A stretch of 64,000 nt of DNA from Rhodoferax sp. U2-2l (GTDB lineage Bacteria; Pseudomonadota; Gammaproteobacteria; Burkholderiales; Burkholderiaceae_C), in the NCBI RefSeq assembly GCF_020594515.1, contig NZ_JAJCTH010000001.1, positions 186,001 to 250,000 of the forward strand. The letters are read 5' to 3'. The translations under genes were made by a program, and so were the position numbers. The notes beneath the pieces are model-generated. The model searched no databases and was not told the DNA's origin. It worked only from the letters and a program-made list of their open reading frames with translations. Each line of letters opens with the position of its first letter. Within the stretch, counting starts at the first letter, position 1. Positions 52,541 through 61,235 of this stretch are shown here, piece after piece.

Positions 52541-52699
52541 ATGAACCCAACCCACATCCCCACTGAATTGCCCTCGCCGTCGCCCTCGCCAGAATGGATG
52601 CCGCCCATGCCGACGCCGCCATCGCCTGCGCCGCTGCCATCCCAGGTGCCGCATCCCCAGCCACCCCCCGCACCGTTGCCCACGCCGATGCCCATGTGA
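52541..52699 (+). CDS. Proline-rich small ORF (52 residues)
   Basis: Starts MNPTHIPTELPSPSPSPEW and is almost entirely Pro/Ser/Met repeats. No ribosome-binding site is clear and the region 52298-52733 otherwise holds nothing I can support. It may be real, as similar Pro-rich peptides occur in related genomes, or a composition artefact. Confidence 0.3.
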   Translation: MNPTHIPTELPSPSPSPEWMPPMPTPPSPAPLPSQVPHPQPPPAPLPTPMPM

Positions 52700-52733
52700 C
52701 GTTGGCGCTGGTCAGGTGATGGCTGGGCGTGAA

Positions 52734-55070
52734 TCAGGCGCCGGATGGCCGCTCAGTTAGCGTGCCCGCTTCACGTTCCGGATGCCGATGCCTGCCCAAC
52801 GCGGTGATGAAGCTCGCCGCCGCGGTGGCCGCCTTGGTTTGAGTTCCCAGAACGACACCCGGATCAGCGTCACCGCTGGCCAGCGTGGTGGCCACACCCG
52901 ATTTCTCGATCAGCGCACCGGCAGCCCCCAGCGCCAGAATTGTCTTGCCATGCCGATACTGGTTGGAGATGAAGTCCATCACCTCCACATAGCCGGCCAG
53001 CGCCTTGATCGCGTCAGCACCGTCTGGCAGCACGACCCCGTCAAACAGCACCGGCGGCGAATTTTCCAGCGTGCCCGTGGCCTCGATCGGCCCGCCGCTG
53101 CTGACGTTCACCGGCCCCAAGCGTGGTGCGATCAGATGCACCGAGGCGCCTGCCACCAGCAACGCCGCTTGCACGACGGCGATGGACTGCCCCTCCACGC
53201 CATCGGCTACCAGCATGGCCACGCTGCGCGAGCGGATGCCACCGTCGCCCGGCAGCGCGGTGAGCGACAGCGCGGGCGACGTGGTCACCTCAGGCGCTGC
53301 GGGATCGGCCATCGCCTTCGGCATCGCGTCCGGTACCGCCATACCCAGCCCGGCAGCGACGGTCGCCGCGAGTTCTGCTGACACGTTGACCAGCGACGAC
53401 ACCATGCGCTCACGGATCGCAGGCACCGTGAGCTTGCTCAGCTCAAAACGGAAACCGCCCGCAATATGCGCCTTCTCGACGGCGGTCTGGCTCTCGTAGA
53501 ACAAGGTCGCCTGGGTGTAATGGTCGGCAAACTTCTCCGGCTTGCCGCGCAGTTTGTCGCCCTGGCCCTCGTCCACCGGTTGCGGGAACGACACAAAACC
53601 GGCCGCCCCCGCCTGGAACGGGCAACCCCCACCCAGTGAGTTGGGCTCGTAGGCGACACGGCCACGTGGGATGGCCTGGCGGTGCAGCCCGTCACGCTGG
53701 TTGTTGGCCACCGGTGCCAGTGGCGCGTTGATCGGAATCTCGTGGAAGTTGGCGCCACCCAGGCGCGTGATCTGTGTGTCAATGTACGAGTGGATGCGCC
53801 CGGCCAGCAGCGGGTCGTTGCTGAAATCGATGCCGGGAATGACGTGGGCGGTGCAAAAGGCCACCTGCTCGGTCTCGGCAAAGAAGTTGTCCGGGTTGCG
53901 GTTGAGCACCATGCGGCCCACCGGTGTTACCGGTACCAGCTCCTCGGGGATCAGCTTGGTGGCGTCGAGCACATCAAAGCTGAAGGCTGAAGCCTGCGCC
54001 TCCGTGAAGATTTGCAAGCCCAGTTCCCACTCTGGGTACTCACCCGCCTCAATGGCTTCCCACAGATCGCGGCGGTGGAAGTCTGAATCAGCGCCAGAAA
54101 TCTTGACCGCTTCATCCCACACCAGCGAATGGGTGCCGAGCTTGGGCTTCCAATGGAACTTGACGAAGTGTGACTCACCTGCTGCATTGACCAGCCGGAA
54201 GGTGTGCACCCCAAAGCCTTGCATCATGCGCAGGCTGCGCGGGATGCCGCGGTCCGACATCACCCACATCAGCGTGTGGGTGGTCTCGGGGCTGAGCGAG
54301 GCAAAGTCCCAGAACGTGTCGTGGCCCGAGGCTGCCTGCGGCATGGCGTTGTGCGGCTCAGGCTTGACCGCGTGCACCAGATCTGGGAACTTCATCGCAT
54401 CCTGGATGAAGAACACCGGGATGTTGTTGCCCACCAAGTCCCAGTTGCCCTCGTCGGTGTAGAACTTGACGGCAAAACCCCGGATGTCGCGCGCGGTGTC
54501 GGTTGAACCGCGTTCACCCGCCACGGTCGAGAAGCGCGTGAACACCGGTGTGATCTTGCCAGCGGCCTGGAATGGTGCGGCGCGGGTGAAGGCCGTCATC
54601 GGCTCGTAGGCCTCAAAGTAGCCATGCGCTGCCGAGCCACGGGCGTGCACGATGCGCTCAGGGATGCGCTCATGGTCAAAGTGGGTGAGTTTCTCGCGCA
54701 GGATGAAATCTTCCAGCAGCGTGGGGCCGCGCAGCCCGGCTTTGAGCGAATTCTGGTTGTCCGCCACCGCAACGCCCTGGTTGGTGGTCAGCACCTGACC
54801 GGCGGCGTGGGTGCGCGCACGGTCCAGCGCAGCTGTCTTGGGGGATAGGTTGGACTCGCTCAGCGTGCTGGCCAATGCGGCAGGTGAGGGGCTGGGCACA
54901 CTGGCGCCGCGCGGTGGCGCCACAGCGTTATCGCGGCCAACATCCTGCGCTTTGCCGGGGTTGTAGAGCATGGCCGCCGCCATGGCCTGGGCGGCGGCTC
55001 CTTGCTCAGCCAGCGTAGGGGTGTTGTGCGGCGGGCTGTCGGTGGGCTTGGCTTTGTTGGGTGTTTTCAT
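52734..55070 (-). CDS. katE: Large-subunit catalase HPII with C-terminal GATase-like domain
   Basis: 778 residues, the clade 2 (HPII) length. Core motifs: [20 protein letters not shown] (distal His in the HARG segment, about 135), [20 protein letters not shown], and the proximal heme Tyr in [15 protein letters not shown] (about 430). A C-terminal DJ-1/GATase1-like domain (about 620-760, [20 protein letters not shown]) is typical of HPII. It decomposes hydrogen peroxide in the cytoplasm, usually in stationary or stress conditions. It is monocistronic or leads a small stress cluster. Confidence 0.97.
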   Translation of the reverse strand: MKTPNKAKPTDSPPHNTPTLAEQGAAAQAMAAAMLYNPGKAQDVGRDNAVAPPRGASVPSPSPAALASTLSESNLSPKTAALDRARTHAAGQVLTTNQGVAVADNQNSLKAGLRGPTLLEDFILREKLTHFDHERIPERIVHARGSAAHGYFEAYEPMTAFTRAAPFQAAGKITPVFTRFSTVAGERGSTDTARDIRGFAVKFYTDEGNWDLVGNNIPVFFIQDAMKFPDLVHAVKPEPHNAMPQAASGHDTFWDFASLSPETTHTLMWVMSDRGIPRSLRMMQGFGVHTFRLVNAAGESHFVKFHWKPKLGTHSLVWDEAVKISGADSDFHRRDLWEAIEAGEYPEWELGLQIFTEAQASAFSFDVLDATKLIPEELVPVTPVGRMVLNRNPDNFFAETEQVAFCTAHVIPGIDFSNDPLLAGRIHSYIDTQITRLGGANFHEIPINAPLAPVANNQRDGLHRQAIPRGRVAYEPNSLGGGCPFQAGAAGFVSFPQPVDEGQGDKLRGKPEKFADHYTQATLFYESQTAVEKAHIAGGFRFELSKLTVPAIRERMVSSLVNVSAELAATVAAGLGMAVPDAMPKAMADPAAPEVTTSPALSLTALPGDGGIRSRSVAMLVADGVEGQSIAVVQAALLVAGASVHLIAPRLGPVNVSSGGPIEATGTLENSPPVLFDGVVLPDGADAIKALAGYVEVMDFISNQYRHGKTILALGAAGALIEKSGVATTLASGDADPGVVLGTQTKAATAAASFITALGRHRHPEREAGTLTERPSGA

Positions 55071-55157
55071 GGGGGACCTCGCAATACGGAAGGAGAAGAG
55101 GGGGTAAGAAGAGGGTAGAAGAAGCTGGGCGCAACCGTGTCGGGCTGCTGCCAGCCA

Positions 55158-55493
55158 TCAGCCGCCCGACGGTGGTGGCTTGCCGCCGGGGCCGGGAACC
55201 ATGCGCTCGCGCAGTGCGGCGTTTTGGCCAGGGGTGGCATGCATGTCGGTATCAACTTGGCCGGACTCGATGTCGCGTTGGGCCTGCACCATCTTGGGGT
55301 CCGGTGTGGCGGGCGGGGCGTCGGGTGATTCGTCGCGTTCGTGCGGCAGTGGCAAGCCGGGGGCGGACAGCGGCGCTTTGGTGTTGCGCGGCGAAGGCGC
55401 CTGCTGGGGCACGACGGGCGGCACACCCGGCTCGACAGGGTCAGGCGCGTTGTTGCCCGGGTGAAGGGGTTTGGGAAGGGGGGTGGGTGTCAT
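55158..55493 (-). CDS. Proline-rich conserved hypothetical protein (111 residues)
   Basis: Starts MTPTPLPKPLHPGNNAPDP and ends VPGPGGKPPPSGG. A more conserved-looking core ERDESPDAPPATPDPKMVQA is followed by QRDIESGQVDTDMHATPG. It looks disordered. It is upstream of katE on the same strand (87 bp gap), so possibly co-transcribed. ATG 55493 has GAGG 8 bp upstream; the frame open to 55679 is not supported. Function unknown. Confidence 0.65.
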   Translation of the reverse strand: MTPTPLPKPLHPGNNAPDPVEPGVPPVVPQQAPSPRNTKAPLSAPGLPLPHERDESPDAPPATPDPKMVQAQRDIESGQVDTDMHATPGQNAALRERMVPGPGGKPPPSGG

Positions 55494-55695
55494 GGTGATG
55501 TCCTCTGTTTCGCGGCGGATGGGCTTCAGCGCATGGGTTTGCGTCTGAAGAGGTTCACAAGAGGGGCCATGGTCTGTGCTGGCAAAGCGGGCGTCTGTAC
55601 GGCACCGAACGCCGTCGCAACGGTCCTGGCGCACCCTCCTGGCAACGGGGTCTTGCCGCCCTGTTGCGGCCCGAAACATCTAAATATGCTCTAAT

Positions 55696-55715
55696 TGGAT
55701 TCCAAACAGAATCCA
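55696..55715. promoter_or_regulatory. Palindromic operator before the RHH gene
   Basis: TGGATTC-CAAACA-GAATCCA: perfect 7-bp arms around a 6-bp spacer, 10 bp before the ATG of a ribbon-helix-helix gene and overlapping its promoter region. A likely autoregulatory site. Confidence 0.6.
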
Positions 55716-55725
55716 TAAGGAAGAT

Positions 55726-56151
55726 ATGAAGAGCAACAATGCGATCATCGAACACAGGCAACGCACGGGTGAAACAGAGAAGATGACGGTCAATGTGGGC
55801 GTCGTTGATCTGGGCCACGTCGACCTTCTGGTCCAGGAAGGTTTTTATTCCAACCGCTCGGACCTGATCCGAACGGCCCTGCGCAACCAGCTGGCATTGC
55901 ATGCCGACACAGTCAAGCAGACCGTGGCCCGCCGAACGCTCACCGTGGGCCTGCAGCACTACAGCCGCGCCGACCTGGAGACCGTGGTGGCTGCCGGCCA
56001 ACGGCTTCAGCTCCAGGTGGTGGGGCTGGCCCGCATTGCCAACGACGTGCCACCTGAACTGGCGCTGGCCGCCATCGAATCCGTCACCGTGCTCGGCGCG
56101 TTCCAGGCCAGCCCTGCGGTGCGCCAGGCGCTGGCCGGCCGCATCCATTGA
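55726..56151 (+). CDS. Ribbon-helix-helix (CopG-type) DNA-binding protein
   Basis: 141 residues. Residues about 20-58 (MTVNVGVVDLGHVDLLVQEG, then YSNRSDLIRTALRNQL) form a ribbon-helix-helix domain: beta strand, helix, turn with NRSD, second helix. The C-terminal part (AGQRLQLQVVGLARIANDVP, PELALAAIESVTVLGAF) is helical and probably mediates oligomerisation. AAGGAAG precedes the ATG. It is followed 29 bp later by a PHB-depolymerase-type esterase gene, which it may control. Confidence 0.88.
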   Translation: MKSNNAIIEHRQRTGETEKMTVNVGVVDLGHVDLLVQEGFYSNRSDLIRTALRNQLALHADTVKQTVARRTLTVGLQHYSRADLETVVAAGQRLQLQVVGLARIANDVPPELALAAIESVTVLGAFQASPAVRQALAGRIH

Positions 56152-56180
56152 TCCCTTGCTTCATCCACAGAAAGAACACC

Positions 56181-57377
56181 ATGACATTCCCCTTCAACGC
56201 CCGGGCGCCGTCCTTCGATGCCAACGCCATCAACGCGACGATCCAACGGGCGCTTGCCTCCGCCGGGCTGGACACGACGGCAGGCCCGATGCGTGATGTG
56301 ACCGAGACCATCCGGCGCGCCTTGGCCACCGGACAACCTGGCGAGGCAGCGCACAAGGCTGACAGCGGTGCCGTCATCGATGTCGCAGCACGCGTCATCC
56401 CGACTGGCGACGACACCCACGTGGCCTGGGCACCTGAACCGTCCACCTCGGATGCGCAACCCCTACCAGGCCGTGTCGAGACGCACACGTTCAGCAACGG
56501 CGCCGGTAGCCGGGACTACAAGGTCTATGTGTCGGCAGGCAAGTCAGAGGCACCGCGCGCGGTGATCGTGATGCTGCATGGCTGCACCCAGTCGGCAGAC
56601 GACTTTGCGGCGGGCACGCAGATGAACCGCCTGGCGGACGCGCACGGCTTTCTGGTTGTGTACCCCGAGCAGCCAGCCCATGCCAATCCATCCAAGTGCT
56701 GGAACTGGTTCAAGCCACAGGACCAGCGGCGTGGCGCAGGCGAGCCCTCGCTGATTGCAGGTATCACCGCCGAGGTGGTGCGCAGGCACAACGCTGACCC
56801 GCGCCGCGTCTTTGTGGCCGGGCTGTCCGCCGGTGCGGCGATGGCGGTGGTGCTGGGTGAGACCTACCCGGAGGTGTTTGCTGGCGTTGGCTCCCATTCC
56901 GGCTTGCCGTATGGCAGTGCGCACGACATTCCGTCGGCCCTGGCCGCGATGAAAGGCGGGCGCAGCGGGATGCCGGAACTCAACACCCTGCCCGGTGCCG
57001 CCGGCAAGCAAGCCAGCAAAGCCGTTCAGGCGGTGCCAGTCATCGTGTTCCATGGCGACCGCGACCATACCGTGCAGCAGACCAACGGTACCCACATCGT
57101 GCAGCAGGCCAGCGACGCCCACGGCGCCCAGGCGGCGGATGCTGGCTTGCGCGTCAGCACGCAGACTGGCATAGCGCCGGGTGGCCGACACTTCAGCCGC
57201 ACCGTGCACACCGACACCGGGGGCAAGGTGCTGATCGAAAGCTGGACCGTGCATGGTGCCGGACACGCTTGGTCGGGCGGCCACGCGAGTGGGTCTTACA
57301 CCGACAGCAGCGGGCCGGATGCGTCTGCGGAAATGGTGCGGTTTTTCATGGCGCTGCCCCGCGCCGGATCGGCCTGA
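56181..57377 (+). CDS. Extracellular-type PHB depolymerase/polyester esterase family protein
   Basis: 398 residues, alpha/beta hydrolase of the LpqC/PHB-depolymerase family. Visible are IVMLHGCTQSADDFAAGTQM (oxyanion), the lipase box GLSAG (Ser near 216), and a C-terminal His region HGAGHAWSGGHASGSYTD. It may cut poly-hydroxyalkanoate oligomers or other esters. No classical signal peptide is visible (start MTFPFNARAPSFDANA). ATG 56181 was chosen over TTG 56148 because a purine-rich AGAAAGAA stretch lies just upstream. It follows the RHH gene. Confidence 0.9.
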   Translation: MTFPFNARAPSFDANAINATIQRALASAGLDTTAGPMRDVTETIRRALATGQPGEAAHKADSGAVIDVAARVIPTGDDTHVAWAPEPSTSDAQPLPGRVETHTFSNGAGSRDYKVYVSAGKSEAPRAVIVMLHGCTQSADDFAAGTQMNRLADAHGFLVVYPEQPAHANPSKCWNWFKPQDQRRGAGEPSLIAGITAEVVRRHNADPRRVFVAGLSAGAAMAVVLGETYPEVFAGVGSHSGLPYGSAHDIPSALAAMKGGRSGMPELNTLPGAAGKQASKAVQAVPVIVFHGDRDHTVQQTNGTHIVQQASDAHGAQAADAGLRVSTQTGIAPGGRHFSRTVHTDTGGKVLIESWTVHGAGHAWSGGHASGSYTDSSGPDASAEMVRFFMALPRAGSA

Positions 57378-57429
57378 GCGCGGCACGCACAGGTCTGTGG
57401 CACGGCGCAGCGGGTGCTGAATGACCGCC

Positions 57430-58713
57430 TCACAACTGCGTGTCCAGCAGGGTGGCCAGTCGTTCTTTCAGTCGCTCGTGCAAGGGGCGCGCAAGCCAAT
57501 GGGCGTGGGTCACCTGACGCGCGTTGGCCAGGTCGGCCTCGAAGGTGGCGGTCTGCACGCTCGCAAAGGCTTGGTCGACCACGTTCAGTGTGGCTTCGTC
57601 GTTGAGCCGGAAGGAGCGGTTGTCGAAATTGGTCGACCCCACCGAGACCAGCAGGCCGTCGACGATCATCACTTTGCAGTGGTACATGGTGGGCCGGTAT
57701 TCTGCAATCACGGCGCCAGCCGCCAGCAGTGGCCCCCAGGTGGCGCGTGACGCCCGGCGCACGGTGTCGCTGTCGATGTGTTCGCCCGGCACGACGATGC
57801 GCAGCTTCACGCCGCGCTGCATCGCCTCCACCATCGCTTTCAGTGTCAATTCGTCAGGCACAAAGTAGGCCGCAGACAGGTCAATCGACCGCGATGCCGC
57901 CGTTAAGGCCAGCAGATACATCAGTTGCATGCTCTCGCTGCCCCCGCTGGGGGAGCTGCTGAACATCTGCGCGGCACCCGGACCCGCGGGCGCCAACACC
58001 GGAAAGTAGGGCGGGCCATGCAGCACGTCGCCCGTGACCTTGATCCAGTTGTCGATGAAGACCGACTGCATCTGTGCCACCACGGGGCCCTGGACTTCAA
58101 AGTGTGTGTCCCGCCAGTGCGCCGGGTCTTGCGCGCGGCCCGTCCAGGGTGATGCCACACCGACGCCGCCGGTGAACCCGACGCGGCCATCGACGATCAG
58201 CAGCTTGCGGTGGGTGCGGTTGTTCAGCCGACCCAGGTGTGACCAATGCGGTGGATGAAAGCGCCTGACCTGCACGCCCGCTTGGGTCAACACCGCCACC
58301 AGGCTGTCGTCCATCTTGGCGCTGCCCACCCAGTCCAGCAGCACATGCACCTTCACGCCCTGGCGCGCACGCTCGGCCAAGGCTTGGGCAAACGTGTGGC
58401 CAATGTCGCCCGACCAGTAGATGTAGGTCTCGAAGGTGATCGAGGCCTGGGCAGCACGGATGGCCGAGAGCATGGGCGGAAAGATCTCATCGCCGTTGAG
58501 CAGCGCGCGGACCTTGGAGCCGGGCAGGAAAGGCGGGCCAAGCAGCACGCCGAGTTCGTGCATGAAACGCGGGTCATCCAGCGTGTAAAGGCGCTCAATA
58601 CGGCGCTCGATCTTGGTTTCGCCGCCAACAAAATTGGCCACCAGCAGGCCGACCACCAAGCACAGGGCGGCGATGCCACTGGCCATCAGCACCCATCGGG
58701 ACGTGTGACGCAT
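57430..58713 (-). CDS. Cardiolipin synthase / phospholipase D family protein
   Basis: 427 residues. One N-terminal membrane segment (about 9-29, MASGIAALCLVVGLLVANFV). Two HKD motifs: THRKLLIVDGRVGFTGG near 164 and YHCKVMIVDGLLVSVGSTNF near 342. It is probably a ClsB-type synthase that forms cardiolipin from phosphatidylglycerol (or phosphatidylethanolamine) at the inner membrane. Length is close to ClsB. Its stop is 52 bp from the convergent esterase gene. Confidence 0.93.
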   Translation of the reverse strand: MRHTSRWVLMASGIAALCLVVGLLVANFVGGETKIERRIERLYTLDDPRFMHELGVLLGPPFLPGSKVRALLNGDEIFPPMLSAIRAAQASITFETYIYWSGDIGHTFAQALAERARQGVKVHVLLDWVGSAKMDDSLVAVLTQAGVQVRRFHPPHWSHLGRLNNRTHRKLLIVDGRVGFTGGVGVASPWTGRAQDPAHWRDTHFEVQGPVVAQMQSVFIDNWIKVTGDVLHGPPYFPVLAPAGPGAAQMFSSSPSGGSESMQLMYLLALTAASRSIDLSAAYFVPDELTLKAMVEAMQRGVKLRIVVPGEHIDSDTVRRASRATWGPLLAAGAVIAEYRPTMYHCKVMIVDGLLVSVGSTNFDNRSFRLNDEATLNVVDQAFASVQTATFEADLANARQVTHAHWLARPLHERLKERLATLLDTQL

Positions 58714-58735
58714 CGGGTCGCCCTTGACCGGCAGG

Positions 58736-58915
58736 TCAGCGCTTGCGAGTGGGTTTGGCCTTGGGCGCAGGCGGTGATGTGGCCTCGGTGATGGCCGCCT
58801 TCACTTGCCGCTTGGCCTGCGCCGTGGCTTGACCGCGCAAGGTGCCTGCGGCGCGGTTCGCCGCGCTCAGCCACAGGCTCATGAACGGGTTCTTCTTCAA
58901 CCAGGGATTAGCCAT
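58736..58915 (-). CDS. Small basic protein (59 residues)
   Basis: MANPWLKKNPFMSLWLSAAN, then a helical AAGTLRGQATAQAKRQVKAA and a basic tail (KAKPTRKR). It resembles small, conserved, PHB-granule or phasin-like proteins of Burkholderiales by memory. It lies between the DUF883-like and cardiolipin synthase genes on the same strand. Confidence 0.65.
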   Translation of the reverse strand: MANPWLKKNPFMSLWLSAANRAAGTLRGQATAQAKRQVKAAITEATSPPAPKAKPTRKR

Positions 58916-58948
58916 GGCGCGCTTTCGGTGCCGGGTGTTGCACGGACA

Positions 58949-59326
58949 TCAACGGGTGATGCGGGCGATCAACAAACCCAGCGTCGCCGCGGCTGTGACC
59001 GCCGCCAGCGGGTGGTTGCGTACCGTGGTGCGCGCGCTGTCGACCCAGTCGTCGCGCAGCTCGCGCAACTGGTCGGTCTTCACATGCAGCGTGTCTTTGG
59101 CTGCAGAAATGCTCTCGTCGAGTTGCGCCATCGCGGGTGTGGCGCGGTCTGCCAGGCGGTCGAGGGTGTTGTGGGCACCTTGTACCGCGTTGATCATCAC
59201 ATCAACCGCTGCCGGTGTGGCGGGTTCGCTGTGCGCAAACATCGACGTGTCGGGATCGCGCATCGGGTCATCCGGGGTGGGCCAGGTGACATTGGGCGCG
59301 CTGTTGGGTAAGTTGGTTTCGTTCAT
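58949..59326 (-). CDS. DUF883/ElaB-YqjD-like membrane-anchored protein
   Basis: 125 residues: a long amphipathic helix (LDRLADRATPAMAQLDESIS, AAKDTLHVKTDQLRELRDDW), then a C-terminal hydrophobic anchor (HPLAAVTAAATLGLLIARIT). This is the ElaB/YqjD pattern; such proteins are stress-induced and tail-anchored in the inner membrane, and some bind ribosomes. The gene sits with two other envelope/stress genes on the minus strand. Confidence 0.8.
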   Translation of the reverse strand: MNETNLPNSAPNVTWPTPDDPMRDPDTSMFAHSEPATPAAVDVMINAVQGAHNTLDRLADRATPAMAQLDESISAAKDTLHVKTDQLRELRDDWVDSARTTVRNHPLAAVTAAATLGLLIARITR

Positions 59327-59446
59327 GGGGGTCTCCGGTTGGGTTCAGGCGGCAAGGGCCTGCAGCTCATCCTTGCGAGCGAGCAGGCAGGCACCGGGGT
59401 CCATCATGGCCAGGGAAGTACCCGGGGTCAGTACGCTTGCGCACGC

Positions 59447-60376
59447 TCATGGGCGCACGGGGCGCGCCACAAACTCAATCGGCGGATGAACGGAATAACC
59501 CCCGGTGGTCTCCAGCGTGAATTCAATCTGATCGGGGCTGACTTTGCCGATGTAGCGGTGCAGGGTTTCCTTCCAGGGGCTGTCGCCGATCATTTCCTGG
59601 CTGCGGGTGGAGAAGCGCAGCCAGTCCCCCTCCAGACTGACGTGCTCAATCGTCAAGCGGCCAGTCAGGTAGCTGGCGGTGCCGTGCAGGGTGTTGCCGA
59701 GTTGTTTGAATTCGAACACTTCGTCATGCTGGTCACCCCAGTCGTATCTGACCCGCGCTGTCCAGCGGCCGGTGATGTCCGCGGGCGGGCTCACCACCAC
59801 GGGCAACGGCGGCTGAGGTGCATTCAGCGTGACGTGCCATGCGGCGTAGCCACCGAGCAAGACCGCGGCGGCAGCCCCCGCCAGCATCCAGCGGTTCACA
59901 CGCGGTTTGGCAGGTGCCAAGGTCAAGCTGGGTTGCAGGCTGTCCACCAGCCGATGGACATCGCCGCGCCAGTTGCTGTCGGACAACACCACCGCTTGGC
60001 GCCGCGCCAGCGCCGCCAGCGCAGGCGGCAGCTCGGCCTCCAGGGGCATGGCGGCACCACCCACCAGCAACGGAATCAGCGGTTTGCCTGAGGCCAGCGC
60101 CGCCTGGATTTCGAGTCGCACAAAGTCGTCTTCTGCGTCCAGCCGCCGCCGTTGGTCTGGTCCGGCTGCCAGCCAGGTGGGGCCGATCATCACCAGCACA
60201 GCGTCCACGCTGCGCAAGTGCGATTCGATGGCATGGACAAAATCTTCACCGGGGCGGATGTCGTCCACATCGCGAAACACACTGCCGCTGCCAAACGTCG
60301 CCTCCAGGGTGTCGGCCAACCGGCCGGCAAAGCCCGCGCTGTCGTCGCGGCGGTAAGACAGGAAGATGGCGCTCAT
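59447..60376 (-). CDS. TIR-domain membrane protein with C-terminal beta domain
   Basis: 309 residues. TIR domain 1 to about 130: MSAIFLSYRRDDS, FRDVDDIRPGEDFVHAIESH, and FVRLEIQAAL with E89 at the position of the catalytic Glu of NAD-cleaving TIR domains. One membrane segment (about 163-180, RWMLAGAAAAVLLGGYAAW) and a C-terminal beta-rich domain (WTARVRYDWGDQHDEVFEFK onward), probably periplasmic. ATG 60376 overlaps the stop of the cytochrome c gene (ATGA). A role in NAD hydrolysis or signalling is inferred from the fold only. Confidence 0.88.
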   Translation of the reverse strand: MSAIFLSYRRDDSAGFAGRLADTLEATFGSGSVFRDVDDIRPGEDFVHAIESHLRSVDAVLVMIGPTWLAAGPDQRRRLDAEDDFVRLEIQAALASGKPLIPLLVGGAAMPLEAELPPALAALARRQAVVLSDSNWRGDVHRLVDSLQPSLTLAPAKPRVNRWMLAGAAAAVLLGGYAAWHVTLNAPQPPLPVVVSPPADITGRWTARVRYDWGDQHDEVFEFKQLGNTLHGTASYLTGRLTIEHVSLEGDWLRFSTRSQEMIGDSPWKETLHRYIGKVSPDQIEFTLETTGGYSVHPPIEFVARPVRP

Positions 60377-60708
60377 GGCTGGCGCGGGTGAGGGCTGTGC
60401 CCTGGGGTGTTGAGCGACAAGATCCAGCGCGCCAGGGTGTCGGCCTCGGTGCGGCTGATCTTGGGGTTGGCGGGCATGGTGATCACGCCCCAAACGCCAC
60501 TGCTGCCGTGGATGATTTTGCCGGCCAGCTTGCTATTGGCGTTCTGCCCGGCATACCGGGCGGCCACATCCTGGTACGACGGGCCGATGAATTTTTTGGC
60601 GACGGTGTGGCAGGCGGTGCACTTTTTCTTTTCTGCCAGCGCCTGATCTGCCAGCACGGGTGCGGCCAGCAGGGCGGCAGTGACCAGAGCGATCAGAGGG
60701 CGTTTCAT
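60373..60708 (-). CDS. Class I cytochrome c (small, periplasmic)
   Basis: 111 residues. Signal peptide MKRPLIALVTAALLAAPVLA, heme motif CTACH (30-34) and distal ligand Met in ITMPANP (near 78). Typical of c551/c552-type electron carriers. ATG 60708 was chosen because it begins the signal peptide. It is coupled to the TIR gene. Confidence 0.95.
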   Translation of the reverse strand: MKRPLIALVTAALLAAPVLADQALAEKKKCTACHTVAKKFIGPSYQDVAARYAGQNANSKLAGKIIHGSSGVWGVITMPANPKISRTEADTLARWILSLNTPGHSPHPRQP

Positions 60709-60839
60709 CGGGTCATTCTGGCGCCAAAGCGGTGTCGGTGTGCAAAACCCGGATTCTAGGAGCGGTGTTTGGCGCGACAACGCAGCCAATTGCGGGTACG
60801 CTCGTAATCTTCATCTGGCACACACAAGGATGCGGCGTT

Positions 60840-61085
60840 ATGTACCTGCTTGGTTTGGGATTGATCTTGATGGTGTTGAAATACATCGAATGGGGCCCGG
60901 TGGCGCAGTGGTCCTGGTGGCTGGTACTGGCGCCCTTTGCGCTGGCGGTTGTCTGGTGGACCTGGGCCGACGCCACCGGCTACACCAAGCGCAAAGCCAT
61001 GGAGCAAGACGACAAGCGCCGTGACGAGCGCCGCGCCCGCACCAAAGAGGCGCTGGACGCCAATTTCCAGAAGCGTCGCCGCTGA
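60840..61085 (+). CDS. Small Trp-rich membrane protein (TIGR04438 type)
   Basis: 81 residues: two hydrophobic segments with many Trp (YIEWGPVAQWSWWLVLAPFA, then VVWWTWADATGYT) and a basic, charged tail (KRRDERRARTKEALDANFQK). This is the TIGR04438 pattern of Burkholderiales. It is upstream of ilvD. Function unknown. Confidence 0.88.
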   Translation: MYLLGLGLILMVLKYIEWGPVAQWSWWLVLAPFALAVVWWTWADATGYTKRKAMEQDDKRRDERRARTKEALDANFQKRRR

Positions 61086-61235
61086 TCGCACCCCTCCAGC
61101 GATCGAATTTTGGCGTCGCCAGACACCGCGACGGCCCATGGGGATAGGCCACACCAGGGCGTCGCGCTCGGCCTGTGGGCCATAATCCGCCACTCGTTTG
61201 ACCCCCCTGACACCCATTTTTGGCCGAGATCCACC

